A DNA stretch of 53,220 nt from Bacilli bacterium. GTDB lineage: Bacteria > Bacillota_I > Bacilli_A > MAG-NZ. The stretch spans positions 1-53,220 of the forward strand of contig JAGYLA010000003.1 of the NCBI GenBank assembly GCA_018401215.1. The letters run 5' to 3'. The notes beneath the pieces are model-generated. The model saw nothing but the letters and a program-made list of their open reading frames with translations, did not search any database and had not been told where the DNA came from. The translations under genes were made by a program, and so were the position numbers. Shown here piece after piece: positions 35,333 through 43,557 of this stretch (positions are counted from its first letter, which is position 1; each line of letters opens with the position of its first letter).

Positions 35333-35730
35333 TTCAACTAATTGATCAAGCAAGAGAAGTCACAAAAAATGCCTATGCCCCGTATTCGAATTACCATGTT
35401 GGCGCTGCGTTATTGTTTCAAGATGGCAGCGTTGTTCGTGGGGTCAACATCGAAAATGCTTCCTACAGTGTAACCAACTGTGCGGAACGCAGTGCGATTT
35501 TCAGCGCCATTTCTCAAGGCAAAAATATGAAAGAAGTCATTGCGGTGGCCGTTGTTGCTGATGGTGTACGCATTGGGTCACCGTGCGGTGTTTGTCGCCA
35601 AGCCATGGCGGAATTCTTTGCCCCAACCACACCTGTCTACTTGTCATTGATGCAAGGCGATGAATTCACGACCACATCGGTCGCAGAATTGTTACCCTTT
35701 GCCTTTAACAAACAGGACATGTATGAGTAA
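35329..35730 (+). CDS. cdd: Cytidine deaminase
   Basis: Deaminates cytidine and deoxycytidine to uridine (pyrimidine salvage). 133 residues. YAPYSNYHVGAALL is the substrate loop; NCAERSAIF and PCGVCRQ carry the catalytic Glu and three zinc Cys, which is the tetrameric form. GGAG lies before the start. A salvage enzyme between ybeY and era is a standard Bacillota arrangement; dgkA, frequently present there, is missing. Confidence 0.96.
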   Translation: MIQLIDQAREVTKNAYAPYSNYHVGAALLFQDGSVVRGVNIENASYSVTNCAERSAIFSAISQGKNMKEVIAVAVVADGVRIGSPCGVCRQAMAEFFAPTTPVYLSLMQGDEFTTTSVAELLPFAFNKQDMYE

Positions 35731-36616
35731 AAGTGGCTTTGTCACAATCATTGGTCGACCGAATGTTGGGAAAAGCACATTACTCAATCAATTGATGCAT
35801 CGCAAAGTTGCGATTGTCTCAAACACTGCTCAAACCACCCGAGAAGCGATTCAAGGTGTCCTTAATCACGACAAAGGACAAATTGTCTTTGTCGATACCC
35901 CAGGAATTCATCGACCGTACCACGAACTTGGTCGCGCCATCAATCAACGTGCGATGCATGCAGTCGACGGCGTCGATGTCATTTGTATGGTCCTTCCCTA
36001 CAACGAACCAGTTGGCAAGGGAGACCGGTATATTTTGCAACAACTGGATCAAGTCAAAATCCCTGTTTTTTGTTTATTAAACAAAGTCGATTTGACCCAC
36101 AACAAAAATCTAATTTTAACCGCAATCGATAAAGTATCAAAGTATTATTCGTTTGCCGAAATCATTCCGATTTCCGCCAAAGACAACGACAACTTGGACC
36201 GCTTGGTCGATGTGTTGTTTGAGTATTTGCCAGAAGGTGAGCCACTGTTTGGTCAAGAGGTGATTTCGACGCAACCAGATTATTGGTGGATTGCCGAAGT
36301 GATTCGGGAAAAAATCCTGCACGCAACCAAAGAAGAAGTTCCGCATTCGGTCGCTGTTGTTGTTACATCAATGACAGAAAATGAGGACGGTTACTTGCAA
36401 ATTGATGTAGATATCATCGTTGAGCGAAAGACTCAAAAAGGCATTTTAATCGGCAAGGGAGGATCCATGGTCGAACGCGTGGGAACCCTCGCCCGTAAAG
36501 AACTGAGTTCGCGCTTCAAACGGAGTATCTTCTTGAATTTGTATGTCAAACACGAACCGGACTGGCGCAATAAGCCCCATCGCTTGTTGGAGTTTGGTTA
36601 TGGGAACGATGAGTAA
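35723..36616 (+). CDS. era: Ribosome assembly GTPase Era
   Basis: GTPase that binds 16S rRNA during 30S assembly. 297 residues. G1 GRPNVGKSTL (residues about 11-20), G3 DTPG, G4 NKVD and the C-terminal KH domain with IGKGGSMVERVG. The ATG 35723 overlaps the end of cdd by 8 bases; a longer open frame upstream is discarded because G1 is then too far from the start. Confidence 0.96.
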   Translation: MSKSGFVTIIGRPNVGKSTLLNQLMHRKVAIVSNTAQTTREAIQGVLNHDKGQIVFVDTPGIHRPYHELGRAINQRAMHAVDGVDVICMVLPYNEPVGKGDRYILQQLDQVKIPVFCLLNKVDLTHNKNLILTAIDKVSKYYSFAEIIPISAKDNDNLDRLVDVLFEYLPEGEPLFGQEVISTQPDYWWIAEVIREKILHATKEEVPHSVAVVVTSMTENEDGYLQIDVDIIVERKTQKGILIGKGGSMVERVGTLARKELSSRFKRSIFLNLYVKHEPDWRNKPHRLLEFGYGNDE

Positions 36617-37305
36617 TGGATGCGTGGATTTTACGAACAACAGAATACAAAGAATCAAGTAAACTAATTGTAGCGATGGGCGACGAAGGGGTCTTTAGTT
36701 TTGTGGCCAAAGGCATGCGAAACTATAAGTCGCCTTGGCGCAGCTTGATTGAACCATTTCGTCATCTGGAGTTAAAACTATCCAACGGCACACTTCCAGC
36801 GCTGCAAGAAGCAAGGTTACTAACACCAATTGATTCGGCCGCGGCCAGCTTAGAAGTTATGAGTTATATGGGCCATTTGGCAGAATTGTTTTATACACTT
36901 CGAGATACGATTGCGTTTGATAAGCTCTATCCGTACTGGCTACAAACACTACCGTACATGAGTGTCGACCCCGAAGGATACGGCATCATGATGGAAATTA
37001 AGTTATTATATGTCATGGGCATTACACCGGTCTTTGACCGCTGTGTTGCTTGTGAATCCAAAGAACGAGTAGGGTTTTCCATCGCTGATGGTGGGATGTT
37101 GTGTCAACAACATATGACACCAGAAGCAATAACTGACCATGACTTGTTGATTGGCATTTATCAGTTGTATCAACAAGACTTAAGTACTCCACTACCAAAC
37201 TTTGAACGCGCAAGAACACGCCGATTTGTCGATCAATATTTTGAATATCATGTCAACGTTCAAACAACGGCTCGACAAATGATTCGCGGGGTGTACAACT
37301 ATTAG
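36616..37305 (+). CDS. recO: DNA repair protein RecO
   Basis: Mediator that helps RecA load onto SSB-coated DNA (RecFOR). 229 residues. An OB fold opens the protein (DAWILRTTEYKESSKLIVAMG), a helical domain follows, and a zinc site is visible in RCVACES plus CQQH. The start shares one base with the era stop, so translation is probably coupled; no separate ribosome binding site is needed. Confidence 0.93.
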   Translation: MDAWILRTTEYKESSKLIVAMGDEGVFSFVAKGMRNYKSPWRSLIEPFRHLELKLSNGTLPALQEARLLTPIDSAAASLEVMSYMGHLAELFYTLRDTIAFDKLYPYWLQTLPYMSVDPEGYGIMMEIKLLYVMGITPVFDRCVACESKERVGFSIADGGMLCQQHMTPEAITDHDLLIGIYQLYQQDLSTPLPNFERARTRRFVDQYFEYHVNVQTTARQMIRGVYNY

Positions 37306-37311
37306 AGGTGC

Positions 37312-38661
37312 ATGATGAAAATGGAAGAACTAGTTCGCTACGCCAAAACATATGGGTTCATCTTTCAAGGCTCTGAAATTTATGGTGGGCTAGCAAACAC
37401 GTGGGATTATGGTCCCCTTGGCGTGGAGTTGAAAAACAACATCAAGCAATTATGGTGGCGTTTTTTCATTCAACAAATTCCCAATTCCTATGGGGTAGAT
37501 GCTGCCATTTTGATGAACCCCAAAGTTTGGGTCGCAAGCGGTCATGTCGCTAGTTTTAACGATCCATTGATTGACTGTAAATACTGTCACAACCGCTTTC
37601 GTGCCGATACGTTGCTTGAAGAAGCTACCGGTAAGGATGCGGATGGATTGTCGCACGAGGAATTATCAAGTGCACTCAAAGAACATCATGTGGCTTGTCC
37701 CAAGTGTGGCAAATTGGAGTTTACGCCGATTCGTCAATTCAATTTGATGTTTGAAACGCAGCGCGGTGTAACTGAAGACAAACAAACCATTTATTTACGT
37801 CCTGAAACCGCGCAAGGCGAATACACGAACTTTGTAAACGTTCAACGCAGTATGCGTGCGAAGTTGCCGATGGGGATTGGTCAAATTGGCAAAGCATTCC
37901 GTAACGAGATTACTCCAGGAAACTTCATTTTTCGTACCTTAGAGTTTGAACAAATGGAATACCAGTATTTCTTACCCGAAGACCAAGCAATGGACGCCTA
38001 TGCGATGTTAAAACAACGTGCCTTTGATTTCTTTGTTGCGATGGGCATTGATCCAGCACATTTACAGTTTCATGACCACACCAAACTGGCTCATTACGCC
38101 AAAGCGGCCGTGGACATTCAGTATTTGTACCCAATGGGCTATGGTGAAGTTAACGGTACGCATCACCGCGGGACGTTTGACTTAACCCAGCACGAATCGC
38201 ACTCGGGCGAGTCAATGAATTACCGTGACCCAATTACCAATGAAGTCTTTACCCCCACCGTGGTCGAATCGACCGTCGGCGCTGACCGGGCACTGTTGAT
38301 GGTGCTTCATGAACATTATGCCGTCGAAGATTTGGGTGAAGACACCAGAGAAGTACTGCGTTTACCGTATGTTCTAGCGCCGTTCAAAGCGGCAATCTTT
38401 CCGTTGATTAAAAAACATCATACCGACAAAGCTCTTGAGGTGTATCAAACACTTACCGCAAGCATTCGTTGTGAATACGATGATACGGGAAACATTGGGA
38501 AACGATATCGTCGTCAAGACGCTATCGGTACACCATTTTGTGTGACCATTGACGAACAAACCTTGCTCGACCAAACGGTCACGGTGCGAGAGCGCGATAC
38601 CATGTCGCAAACGCGTCAACTAATTTCAGACTTACCGGGCTTTTTTCAACGTCAAGCATAG
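37312..38661 (+). CDS. glyS: Glycyl-tRNA synthetase, single-chain (homodimeric) type
   Basis: Charges tRNA-Gly; the one-chain class II form, not the two-subunit GlyQ/GlyS form. 449 residues. GFIFQGSEIYGGLANTWDYGP is a clear family opening; CKYC and CPKCG can bind zinc; LRPETAQGEY, FRNEITPGNFIFRTLEFEQ and the C-terminal anticodon domain (LPYVLAPFKAAIFPL) follow. ATG 37312 or 37315 follows AGAGGTG. Unlike hisS-aspS it has no T-box leader; it is read with recO and dnaG. Confidence 0.97.
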   Translation: MMKMEELVRYAKTYGFIFQGSEIYGGLANTWDYGPLGVELKNNIKQLWWRFFIQQIPNSYGVDAAILMNPKVWVASGHVASFNDPLIDCKYCHNRFRADTLLEEATGKDADGLSHEELSSALKEHHVACPKCGKLEFTPIRQFNLMFETQRGVTEDKQTIYLRPETAQGEYTNFVNVQRSMRAKLPMGIGQIGKAFRNEITPGNFIFRTLEFEQMEYQYFLPEDQAMDAYAMLKQRAFDFFVAMGIDPAHLQFHDHTKLAHYAKAAVDIQYLYPMGYGEVNGTHHRGTFDLTQHESHSGESMNYRDPITNEVFTPTVVESTVGADRALLMVLHEHYAVEDLGEDTREVLRLPYVLAPFKAAIFPLIKKHHTDKALEVYQTLTASIRCEYDDTGNIGKRYRRQDAIGTPFCVTIDEQTLLDQTVTVRERDTMSQTRQLISDLPGFFQRQA

Positions 38662-38670
38662 GAGACCCAT

Positions 38671-40362
38671 TTGGCGAATTCGAACACAACCATTGATCAA
38701 GTACTGCAAGCGGTTGACATCGTCGATGTCATCGGTGACGTACTAGAGCTTCAGAAAAAGGGCAAAAACTTTGTGGGCTTATGCCCTTTTCACGCGGATT
38801 CCAATCCTTCAATGACGGTGTCGCCTGAAAAGCAAATCTTCAAATGTTTTTCTTGTGGGGCCGGAGGCAACGCCTTAAAATTTGTCCAAGACTTTGAGCA
38901 AATTCCGTTTGCCTCCGCCTTACGAAAGCTTGCGCAGCGAGCAGGTATTGAGGTACAGATTCAAGCCAATCCGCATGCGGATTCGTTCAAAACCAATAGT
39001 ATTGTGTCGCAGTATTATCAATTTGTCTTGCATAACACCAAAGAAGGGGAAGCAGTTGTTGCCTACTTGAACAACCGCGGTCTGCGAGAAGACACGATCA
39101 AACAATTTGGCCTAGGGTATGCACCCAGTCAACAACGCTTACTGCAAGCTGTGCAAAAACAACAAGCGACAGCTCTTGATTTGGTCAAAGTCGGACTACT
39201 CCATGACGAATCCAATAACGAATTGTTTCGTCAACGTTTGATGATTCCAATTGACGATTCCGATGGCCGCATCGTCGGGTTTAGTGGCCGAGTGCTACAA
39301 GGCCAAGAAGCAAAATACATCAACTCTCCTGACTCCCCGATCTTTCACAAGTCACGAGTGTTGTACAACTTATCCCGGGCAAAATTAGCCGCCAAACAGG
39401 CCAAACGATTGTTTGTCGTGGAAGGTTACATGGATGTCTTTCGGATGGTTCAATCCGGTGTTGCAGAATGTGTGGCAGTCATGGGGACTGCATTTACCAA
39501 AGAACATGCGGCGTTGCTTGCGCATTACCAAGTTGCAGTGTATTTCTTGTTTGATGGCGATACCGCTGGGAAAACCGCAGCATTAAAAAGCGCCTACAAC
39601 GCGAACAAACTAGATGCTTATGTGACGTTACTCCCCGCAGGAGTAGACCCCGATGATTACTTGAGCACCCATTCGATCGAAGCGTTTGAAGCAATCGTAG
39701 CGCAAAGCAGTAGTGCTGCTGAGTTTGTCTATCAACAATTGCTTGAACCAACAAACTTTGATAGTTCTGCTAGCATTGATGCATTCAAACGAGGGGTCAT
39801 TGGGTATTTGCGTGATCAATCTCCTGCCTTGCAAGAACGCTACTTTCATAAACTAGCAGCCAATTTGAACGTCAGTGTTGAAAGTTTATTACGTGAGATC
39901 AAAGCTCCGAGCCGCCGACGTAATGAACCCGTCGTGTCAATCACGCCAGTCAAGTACATCAAAGCAGAACGCTTGCTACTCAATGTCATGCGCACAAGCA
40001 AAGAACAAGCCTATGTGATTGATCAACAAATGGACAATTGGATTCGCGCCGAACACGAATCGCTCAAAGAGCTTATCTTACAGTATTATCAAACGTATAG
40101 TACGTACCAAGCAGAGCGGTTTTTACCGACGGTGCCTGAGGCGCTCCAAGAAGAGGCCTTGTTGATTTTCCAAGAACCAAGCTATCTTTCAAAATCTCAA
40201 ATTGCCGACTTATTTGATACAATCGAAGAGTACCAATTGAAGTCGCGATTGAAGTATTTACAAGAGTTACGTAAAACCGCTTCGGCCACTGAAAAGATGG
40301 CGTTAGCCAATGAAGAATTTCAAATCCAGCAACAATTAAAACGTGGAGGCCACGATGAGTAA
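38671..40362 (+). CDS. dnaG: DNA primase DnaG
   Basis: Makes RNA primers at the replication fork. 563 residues, a little shorter than the usual 600. The zinc finger CPFH ... CFSCG is near residues 37-65, TOPRIM follows with [11 protein letters not shown] and [11 protein letters not shown], and a C-terminal helicase-binding region ends the protein. The start is a TTG at 38671, 5 bases after AGGAGA. dnaG-rpoD is the classic macromolecular-synthesis pair; rpoD starts inside its 3' end. Confidence 0.96.
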   Translation: MANSNTTIDQVLQAVDIVDVIGDVLELQKKGKNFVGLCPFHADSNPSMTVSPEKQIFKCFSCGAGGNALKFVQDFEQIPFASALRKLAQRAGIEVQIQANPHADSFKTNSIVSQYYQFVLHNTKEGEAVVAYLNNRGLREDTIKQFGLGYAPSQQRLLQAVQKQQATALDLVKVGLLHDESNNELFRQRLMIPIDDSDGRIVGFSGRVLQGQEAKYINSPDSPIFHKSRVLYNLSRAKLAAKQAKRLFVVEGYMDVFRMVQSGVAECVAVMGTAFTKEHAALLAHYQVAVYFLFDGDTAGKTAALKSAYNANKLDAYVTLLPAGVDPDDYLSTHSIEAFEAIVAQSSSAAEFVYQQLLEPTNFDSSASIDAFKRGVIGYLRDQSPALQERYFHKLAANLNVSVESLLREIKAPSRRRNEPVVSITPVKYIKAERLLLNVMRTSKEQAYVIDQQMDNWIRAEHESLKELILQYYQTYSTYQAERFLPTVPEALQEEALLIFQEPSYLSKSQIADLFDTIEEYQLKSRLKYLQELRKTASATEKMALANEEFQIQQQLKRGGHDE

Positions 40363-41629
40363 AAAGAACAAAACGATGGACCCGGTCAAAGTCTTAGTCG
40401 GTAAAGCAAAAACTGAAGGCTTTATTACGATTTCAGACATTCGCCGAGCGTTTCCAACGGAAACCAATGAACTACAACTCTTACTCGATGAGTTGCAAGC
40501 GCAAGGCATCGACATCGTTGGCGAAGAAGAACTCGTTGATATTAAACTAGCTGAACTCGATGACGGCGTGCGAGAAATGGCACTAGATTCCTTAGAAGCC
40601 ACCGACGAAGACATCAAGGACATTGAACTGGATGCCGAATCCGTGATTCGTCAACTCGAAGAAGACTACCGGGTTCAAAAAGCCGAAAACACGGTAGATT
40701 TCGTTCGCAGTGATGATCCCGTTCGCATGTATTTAAAAGAGATCGGCCGGGTCGACTTGTTGAATGGCAAACAAGAACTAAAGATTGCCAAAGAAGTCAA
40801 AGCTGGCATGAACGCGTTGGTAGAATTGAACGAGTTGATTGCGACTGAAACCCCGATTAGTGATGAAAAACGTCGTGAACTCGATATCATTATCGGGACG
40901 GGCGATGTTGCGAAAAACCACTTGGTGGAAGCCAACTTGCGACTCGTTGTCTCTATTGCAAAAAAACATGTCGGCAAAGGCCTGCAGTTTTTAGATTTGA
41001 TTCAAGAAGGAAACATTGGCTTGATGAAAGCCGTGTATAAGTTTGACCACACCAAAGGCTTCAAATTTTCAACGTATGCCACGTGGTGGATTCGCCAAGC
41101 AATTACCCGTGCGATTGCCGATCAAGCCCGCATCATTCGAATTCCTGTCCATATGGTCGAACAAATCAACAAAGTAGTTCGTCAACAACGTAAATTAACC
41201 CAAGAACTGCGCCGTGAACCAACCGCGCAAGAACTAGCGGATTCCTTAGAAATCAGTATTGAAAAAATCAAAGTCATCAAAAAGATTTCTCAAGACCCCG
41301 TTTCGTTAGAATCCCCGGTTGGCGAAGAGGAAGACTCGACACTTGGCGATTTCATTCCCGATAACGACGCCCTCAATCCGATTGAGTATACAACCCGTGA
41401 AATGCTCAAGGTTGAGCTTGATAAGGTGTTAGAAACCTTAACTGACCGCGAAGAAAAAGTCTTACGCATGCGCTTTGGCTTGCTAGATGGCAAAACAAGA
41501 ACCTTAGAAGAAGTGGGCAAGGAGTTTGGCGTGACGCGTGAGCGGATTCGCCAAATCGAAGCCAAAGCGTTGCGTAAATTACGACATCCGTCCAAATCAA
41601 AACGTTTGATGGATTTCATTAACAATTAA
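40355..41629 (+). CDS. rpoD: RNA polymerase main sigma factor (sigma-70/SigA)
   Basis: Housekeeping sigma factor. 424 residues from ATG 40355, which follows GGAGG 40345-40349. Region 1.1 is present ([22 protein letters not shown]), then [14 protein letters not shown] (1.2), [20 protein letters not shown] and [17 protein letters not shown] (2.1-2.4), region 3, and region 4.2 ([20 protein letters not shown]). This fits the TTGACA/TATAAT promoters seen across the window. It overlaps dnaG by 8 bases and trmK by one. Confidence 0.98.
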   Translation: MSKKNKTMDPVKVLVGKAKTEGFITISDIRRAFPTETNELQLLLDELQAQGIDIVGEEELVDIKLAELDDGVREMALDSLEATDEDIKDIELDAESVIRQLEEDYRVQKAENTVDFVRSDDPVRMYLKEIGRVDLLNGKQELKIAKEVKAGMNALVELNELIATETPISDEKRRELDIIIGTGDVAKNHLVEANLRLVVSIAKKHVGKGLQFLDLIQEGNIGLMKAVYKFDHTKGFKFSTYATWWIRQAITRAIADQARIIRIPVHMVEQINKVVRQQRKLTQELRREPTAQELADSLEISIEKIKVIKKISQDPVSLESPVGEEEDSTLGDFIPDNDALNPIEYTTREMLKVELDKVLETLTDREEKVLRMRFGLLDGKTRTLEEVGKEFGVTRERIRQIEAKALRKLRHPSKSKRLMDFINN

Positions 41630-42261
41630 TGAATCGTTTAGAAACCATCGCTTCGTTTGTTCCTGTGGGGAGTATTGTTGCCGATGTTGGGACCGATCAC
41701 GGCTTGTTGCCAGTGATGTTGATTGAACAACAACGTAGTCCCAAAGTGTATGCCATCGACAACAAACCAGGGCCGCTACGCAGCGCGTACGCAATGACCA
41801 AATCAATGCCGCAAATTACACTGGTGCTTGCCGATGGAATTCAAGGCCTCGCCGAAGATGTCGATACGATCGTCATCGCGGGTCTGGGCGGACGAACCAT
41901 TGTCGATATCTTAGCAGTCATTCCCTCACGGATTACGACCATCATCATCAGTGCCCACGTCGCAATGCCCTTAGTCCGCAAGTCATTGCACGCCCTTGGG
42001 TATGCAATTGACGCGGAAGCATTGATCGAAGAAGCGGGGGAGTTTTACGAAATGGCACGGTTTATTCAAGGCCAAGTATCGTATACAGACGCCGATTATT
42101 ATCTAGGTCCATTGCTACGCTTAGAGCGCAGTGATGTTTGGACCAGATGGCTCGAACAATGGATTGCACAGACGAAGTACACCCTCAAGCAAATTCCGGC
42201 GAACGACGAAAAGGCACTAGAGTATCAAGCCCGTTTGAGTCTATTGCAAAATGAACAATAA
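41629..42261 (+). CDS. trmK: tRNA (adenine(22)-N1)-methyltransferase TrmK
   Basis: Methylates A22 of tRNAs. 210 residues, slightly short. LETIASFVPVGSIVADVGTDHG is the SAM-binding opening, IVIAGLGGRTIVDIL the family's second motif, and a C-terminal coiled region follows. It directly follows rpoD (TAATG), as in Bacillus. The partner gene of the Nif3/YqfO family, often next to it, is not present. Confidence 0.92.
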   Translation: MNRLETIASFVPVGSIVADVGTDHGLLPVMLIEQQRSPKVYAIDNKPGPLRSAYAMTKSMPQITLVLADGIQGLAEDVDTIVIAGLGGRTIVDILAVIPSRITTIIISAHVAMPLVRKSLHALGYAIDAEALIEEAGEFYEMARFIQGQVSYTDADYYLGPLLRLERSDVWTRWLEQWIAQTKYTLKQIPANDEKALEYQARLSLLQNEQ

Positions 42262-42262
42262 A

Positions 42263-42286
42263 AAAGAGCCCAATTGGGCTCTTTAG
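42263..42286. terminator. Bidirectional terminator between trmK and ferredoxin
   Basis: Stem AAAGAGCCC/GGGCTCTTT (42263-42271 with 42276-42284), loop AATT, between two converging genes. Confidence 0.85.
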
Positions 42287-42295
42287 TGTTTGAAC

Positions 42296-42466
42296 TTATC
42301 TTACGCGTACAGCGTCTGCGGGACACACTTCCGCACAAGCACCGCAATCGATACAGATGTCTTCATCAATGACGTACATGGGGTCACCTTCAGAAATACA
42401 ATCAACGGGACATACGTCCACGCAAGGACCTGCCATAATACAGTCTTCGGTAATGAAATGTGGCAT
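42296..42466 (-). CDS. Ferredoxin, probably 7Fe type
   Basis: Small electron carrier of 56 residues. The second motif CIDCGACAEVCP is complete. The first, CIMAGPCVDVCPVDC, has Ala where the second cluster Cys is expected. The eight Cys (9, 15, 19, 23, 38, 41, 44, 48) therefore follow the pattern of 7Fe ferredoxins: one [3Fe-4S] plus one [4Fe-4S]. ATG 42466 follows AAGGAGG. It could supply electrons to the IspG and IspH enzymes encoded in this window, but that is inference. Confidence 0.9.
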   Translation of the reverse strand: MPHFITEDCIMAGPCVDVCPVDCISEGDPMYVIDEDICIDCGACAEVCPADAVRVR

Positions 42467-42493
42467 TTGGTACCTCCTTATACTTACTCATCC

Positions 42494-42522
42494 ATTATAG
42501 CGAGTCCCTTAATGTTAGTAAA
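42494..42522 (-). promoter_or_regulatory. Ferredoxin promoter
   Basis: On the minus strand TTTACT (42522-42517), spacer 17, TATAAT (42499-42494), followed by AAGGAGG and the start codon. Confidence 0.75.
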
Positions 42523-42554
42523 GTATAAATCGAAGATAATTTGCATTGTCGCAA

Positions 42555-42582
42555 TTGAGCTTTGTGTATTTTATAGTACAAT
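42555..42582 (+). promoter_or_regulatory. Promoter of the YneF-family gene
   Basis: TTGAGC (42555-42560), spacer 16, TACAAT (42577-42582); TAGGAGG lies before the start codon. Confidence 0.6.
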
Positions 42583-42604
42583 ATAAAAGGTATAGGAGGG
42601 TCTT

Positions 42605-42820
42605 ATGGTTGATACTTGGTTAGTAATAGTACTAGTTGTTCTTGCCTTACTCACAGGCGCGGGACTCGGATTTTATTTTTCCCAACGCTTCACAAAAAAA
42701 TATTTAAAAGAAAATCCCCCGGTCAGCGAAAAAATGATTCGGTTGATGTTTCAACAAATGGGTCGCAAACCAAGCGAGAAGCAAGTCCGTGAAATTGTCC
42801 GCAGTATGAGCGGTGAATAA
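42605..42820 (+). CDS. UPF0154 (YneF) family small membrane protein
   Basis: 71 residues. One N-terminal membrane helix (TWLVIVLVVLALLTGAGLGFYF) is followed by a conserved cytoplasmic part, KKYLKENPPVSEKMIRLMFQ and QMGRKPSEKQVREI, which matches the YneF family of Bacillota and Mollicutes. The biochemical role is unknown. It is a single-gene unit with its own promoter and terminator; in Bacillus, yneF also lies in the plsY-parEC neighbourhood. Confidence 0.88.
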   Translation: MVDTWLVIVLVVLALLTGAGLGFYFSQRFTKKYLKENPPVSEKMIRLMFQQMGRKPSEKQVREIVRSMSGE

Positions 42821-42841
42821 CCTTTCGGGGTTATTTTTTTT
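42816..42841 (+). terminator. Terminator after the YneF-family gene
   Basis: Stem AATAACC/GGTTATT (42816-42822 with 42829-42835), loop of 6, then a T run; it overlaps the stop codon. Confidence 0.8.
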
Positions 42842-42844
42842 ACG

Positions 42845-42867
42845 AAAAAAAAGCCCCGAAGGCTTTT
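42845..42867 (-). terminator. Terminator after plsY
   Basis: Stem AAAAGCC/GGCTTTT (42849-42855 with 42861-42867), loop CCGAA; on the minus strand it ends in a T run. Confidence 0.75.
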
Positions 42868-43478
42868 TAAAATTTCGCTTTGTTTTCTGTGCCTTGTAAG
42901 ATTCGTTGGTAATTCGAGCGGTGACGCCATAAGATCAACACCATAAACGCAACACGAGGAATCAATTCATCCAAGGAGCGCATAAACACCAATCCTTCCA
43001 AAACAAACAGAATCGAGAACATGCTTGATGCCACTGAGACAAACTTCGTCAATTTTACGATGCCCAAGGAAATCGCAACTATTACAACCGCTTGAAGTGG
43101 AAACAAGAACAAGTACGCCCCAATCGAGGTCGCGACGGCCTTGCCTCCTTTGAAATTCATATAGATGGGATAACAATGCCCGACGGCGGCCGCAAACCCA
43201 ATCCATAATAGGTTGAATGGTAAGACACCGTCCAGCCACAGCGTTGCAGCCATTTGGGTCAACGCCATTGGGACAATCGCTTTGACAATATCAAAGAATC
43301 CTGCGGTTAACCCTAGCTTTGGTCCCAGCACGCGAATGCCATTTGTCGCCCCTAAATTTCCTGAACCATGCTTGCGTAAATCAATGCCTTTGAATTTCAT
43401 TCCCAACAAATAGGCAAACGGGATGGCCCCCAGTAAATATGCTACAATCAATGCGATGAGGGTAAGAAGTAGTTCCAT
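42867..43478 (-). CDS. plsY: Acyl-phosphate:glycerol-3-phosphate acyltransferase PlsY
   Basis: Membrane enzyme of phospholipid synthesis: moves an acyl group from acyl phosphate to glycerol 3-phosphate. 203 residues and several membrane helices. The three family motifs are visible: LRKHGSGNLGATN, the GHCYPIYMNFKGGKAVAT block, and a C-terminal WRHRSNYQRIL. ATG 43478 follows GGAGG; the longer open frame adds residues without homology. It is divergent from parE, as in Bacillus. The partner gene plsX is not in the window. Confidence 0.95.
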   Translation of the reverse strand: MELLLTLIALIVAYLLGAIPFAYLLGMKFKGIDLRKHGSGNLGATNGIRVLGPKLGLTAGFFDIVKAIVPMALTQMAATLWLDGVLPFNLLWIGFAAAVGHCYPIYMNFKGGKAVATSIGAYLFLFPLQAVVIVAISLGIVKLTKFVSVASSMFSILFVLEGLVFMRSLDELIPRVAFMVLILWRHRSNYQRILQGTENKAKF

Positions 43479-43497
43479 TTGGACCTCCACGTTTGAC

Positions 43498-43537
43498 ATT
43501 ATATCATACTGTACTTTACGATGAATTGCGATACAAT
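43498..43537. promoter_or_regulatory. Divergent plsY/parE promoters
   Basis: Minus strand: extended -10 TGATATAAT with the hexamer at 43503-43498, for plsY. Plus strand: TACAAT at 43532-43537, for parE, within the word TTGCGATACAATAA (43526-43539), which recurs with one change at the Fic-like gene promoter. No good -35 boxes are seen. Confidence 0.5.
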
Positions 43538-43557
43538 AAGCAAGGATGGAGGGCTTC

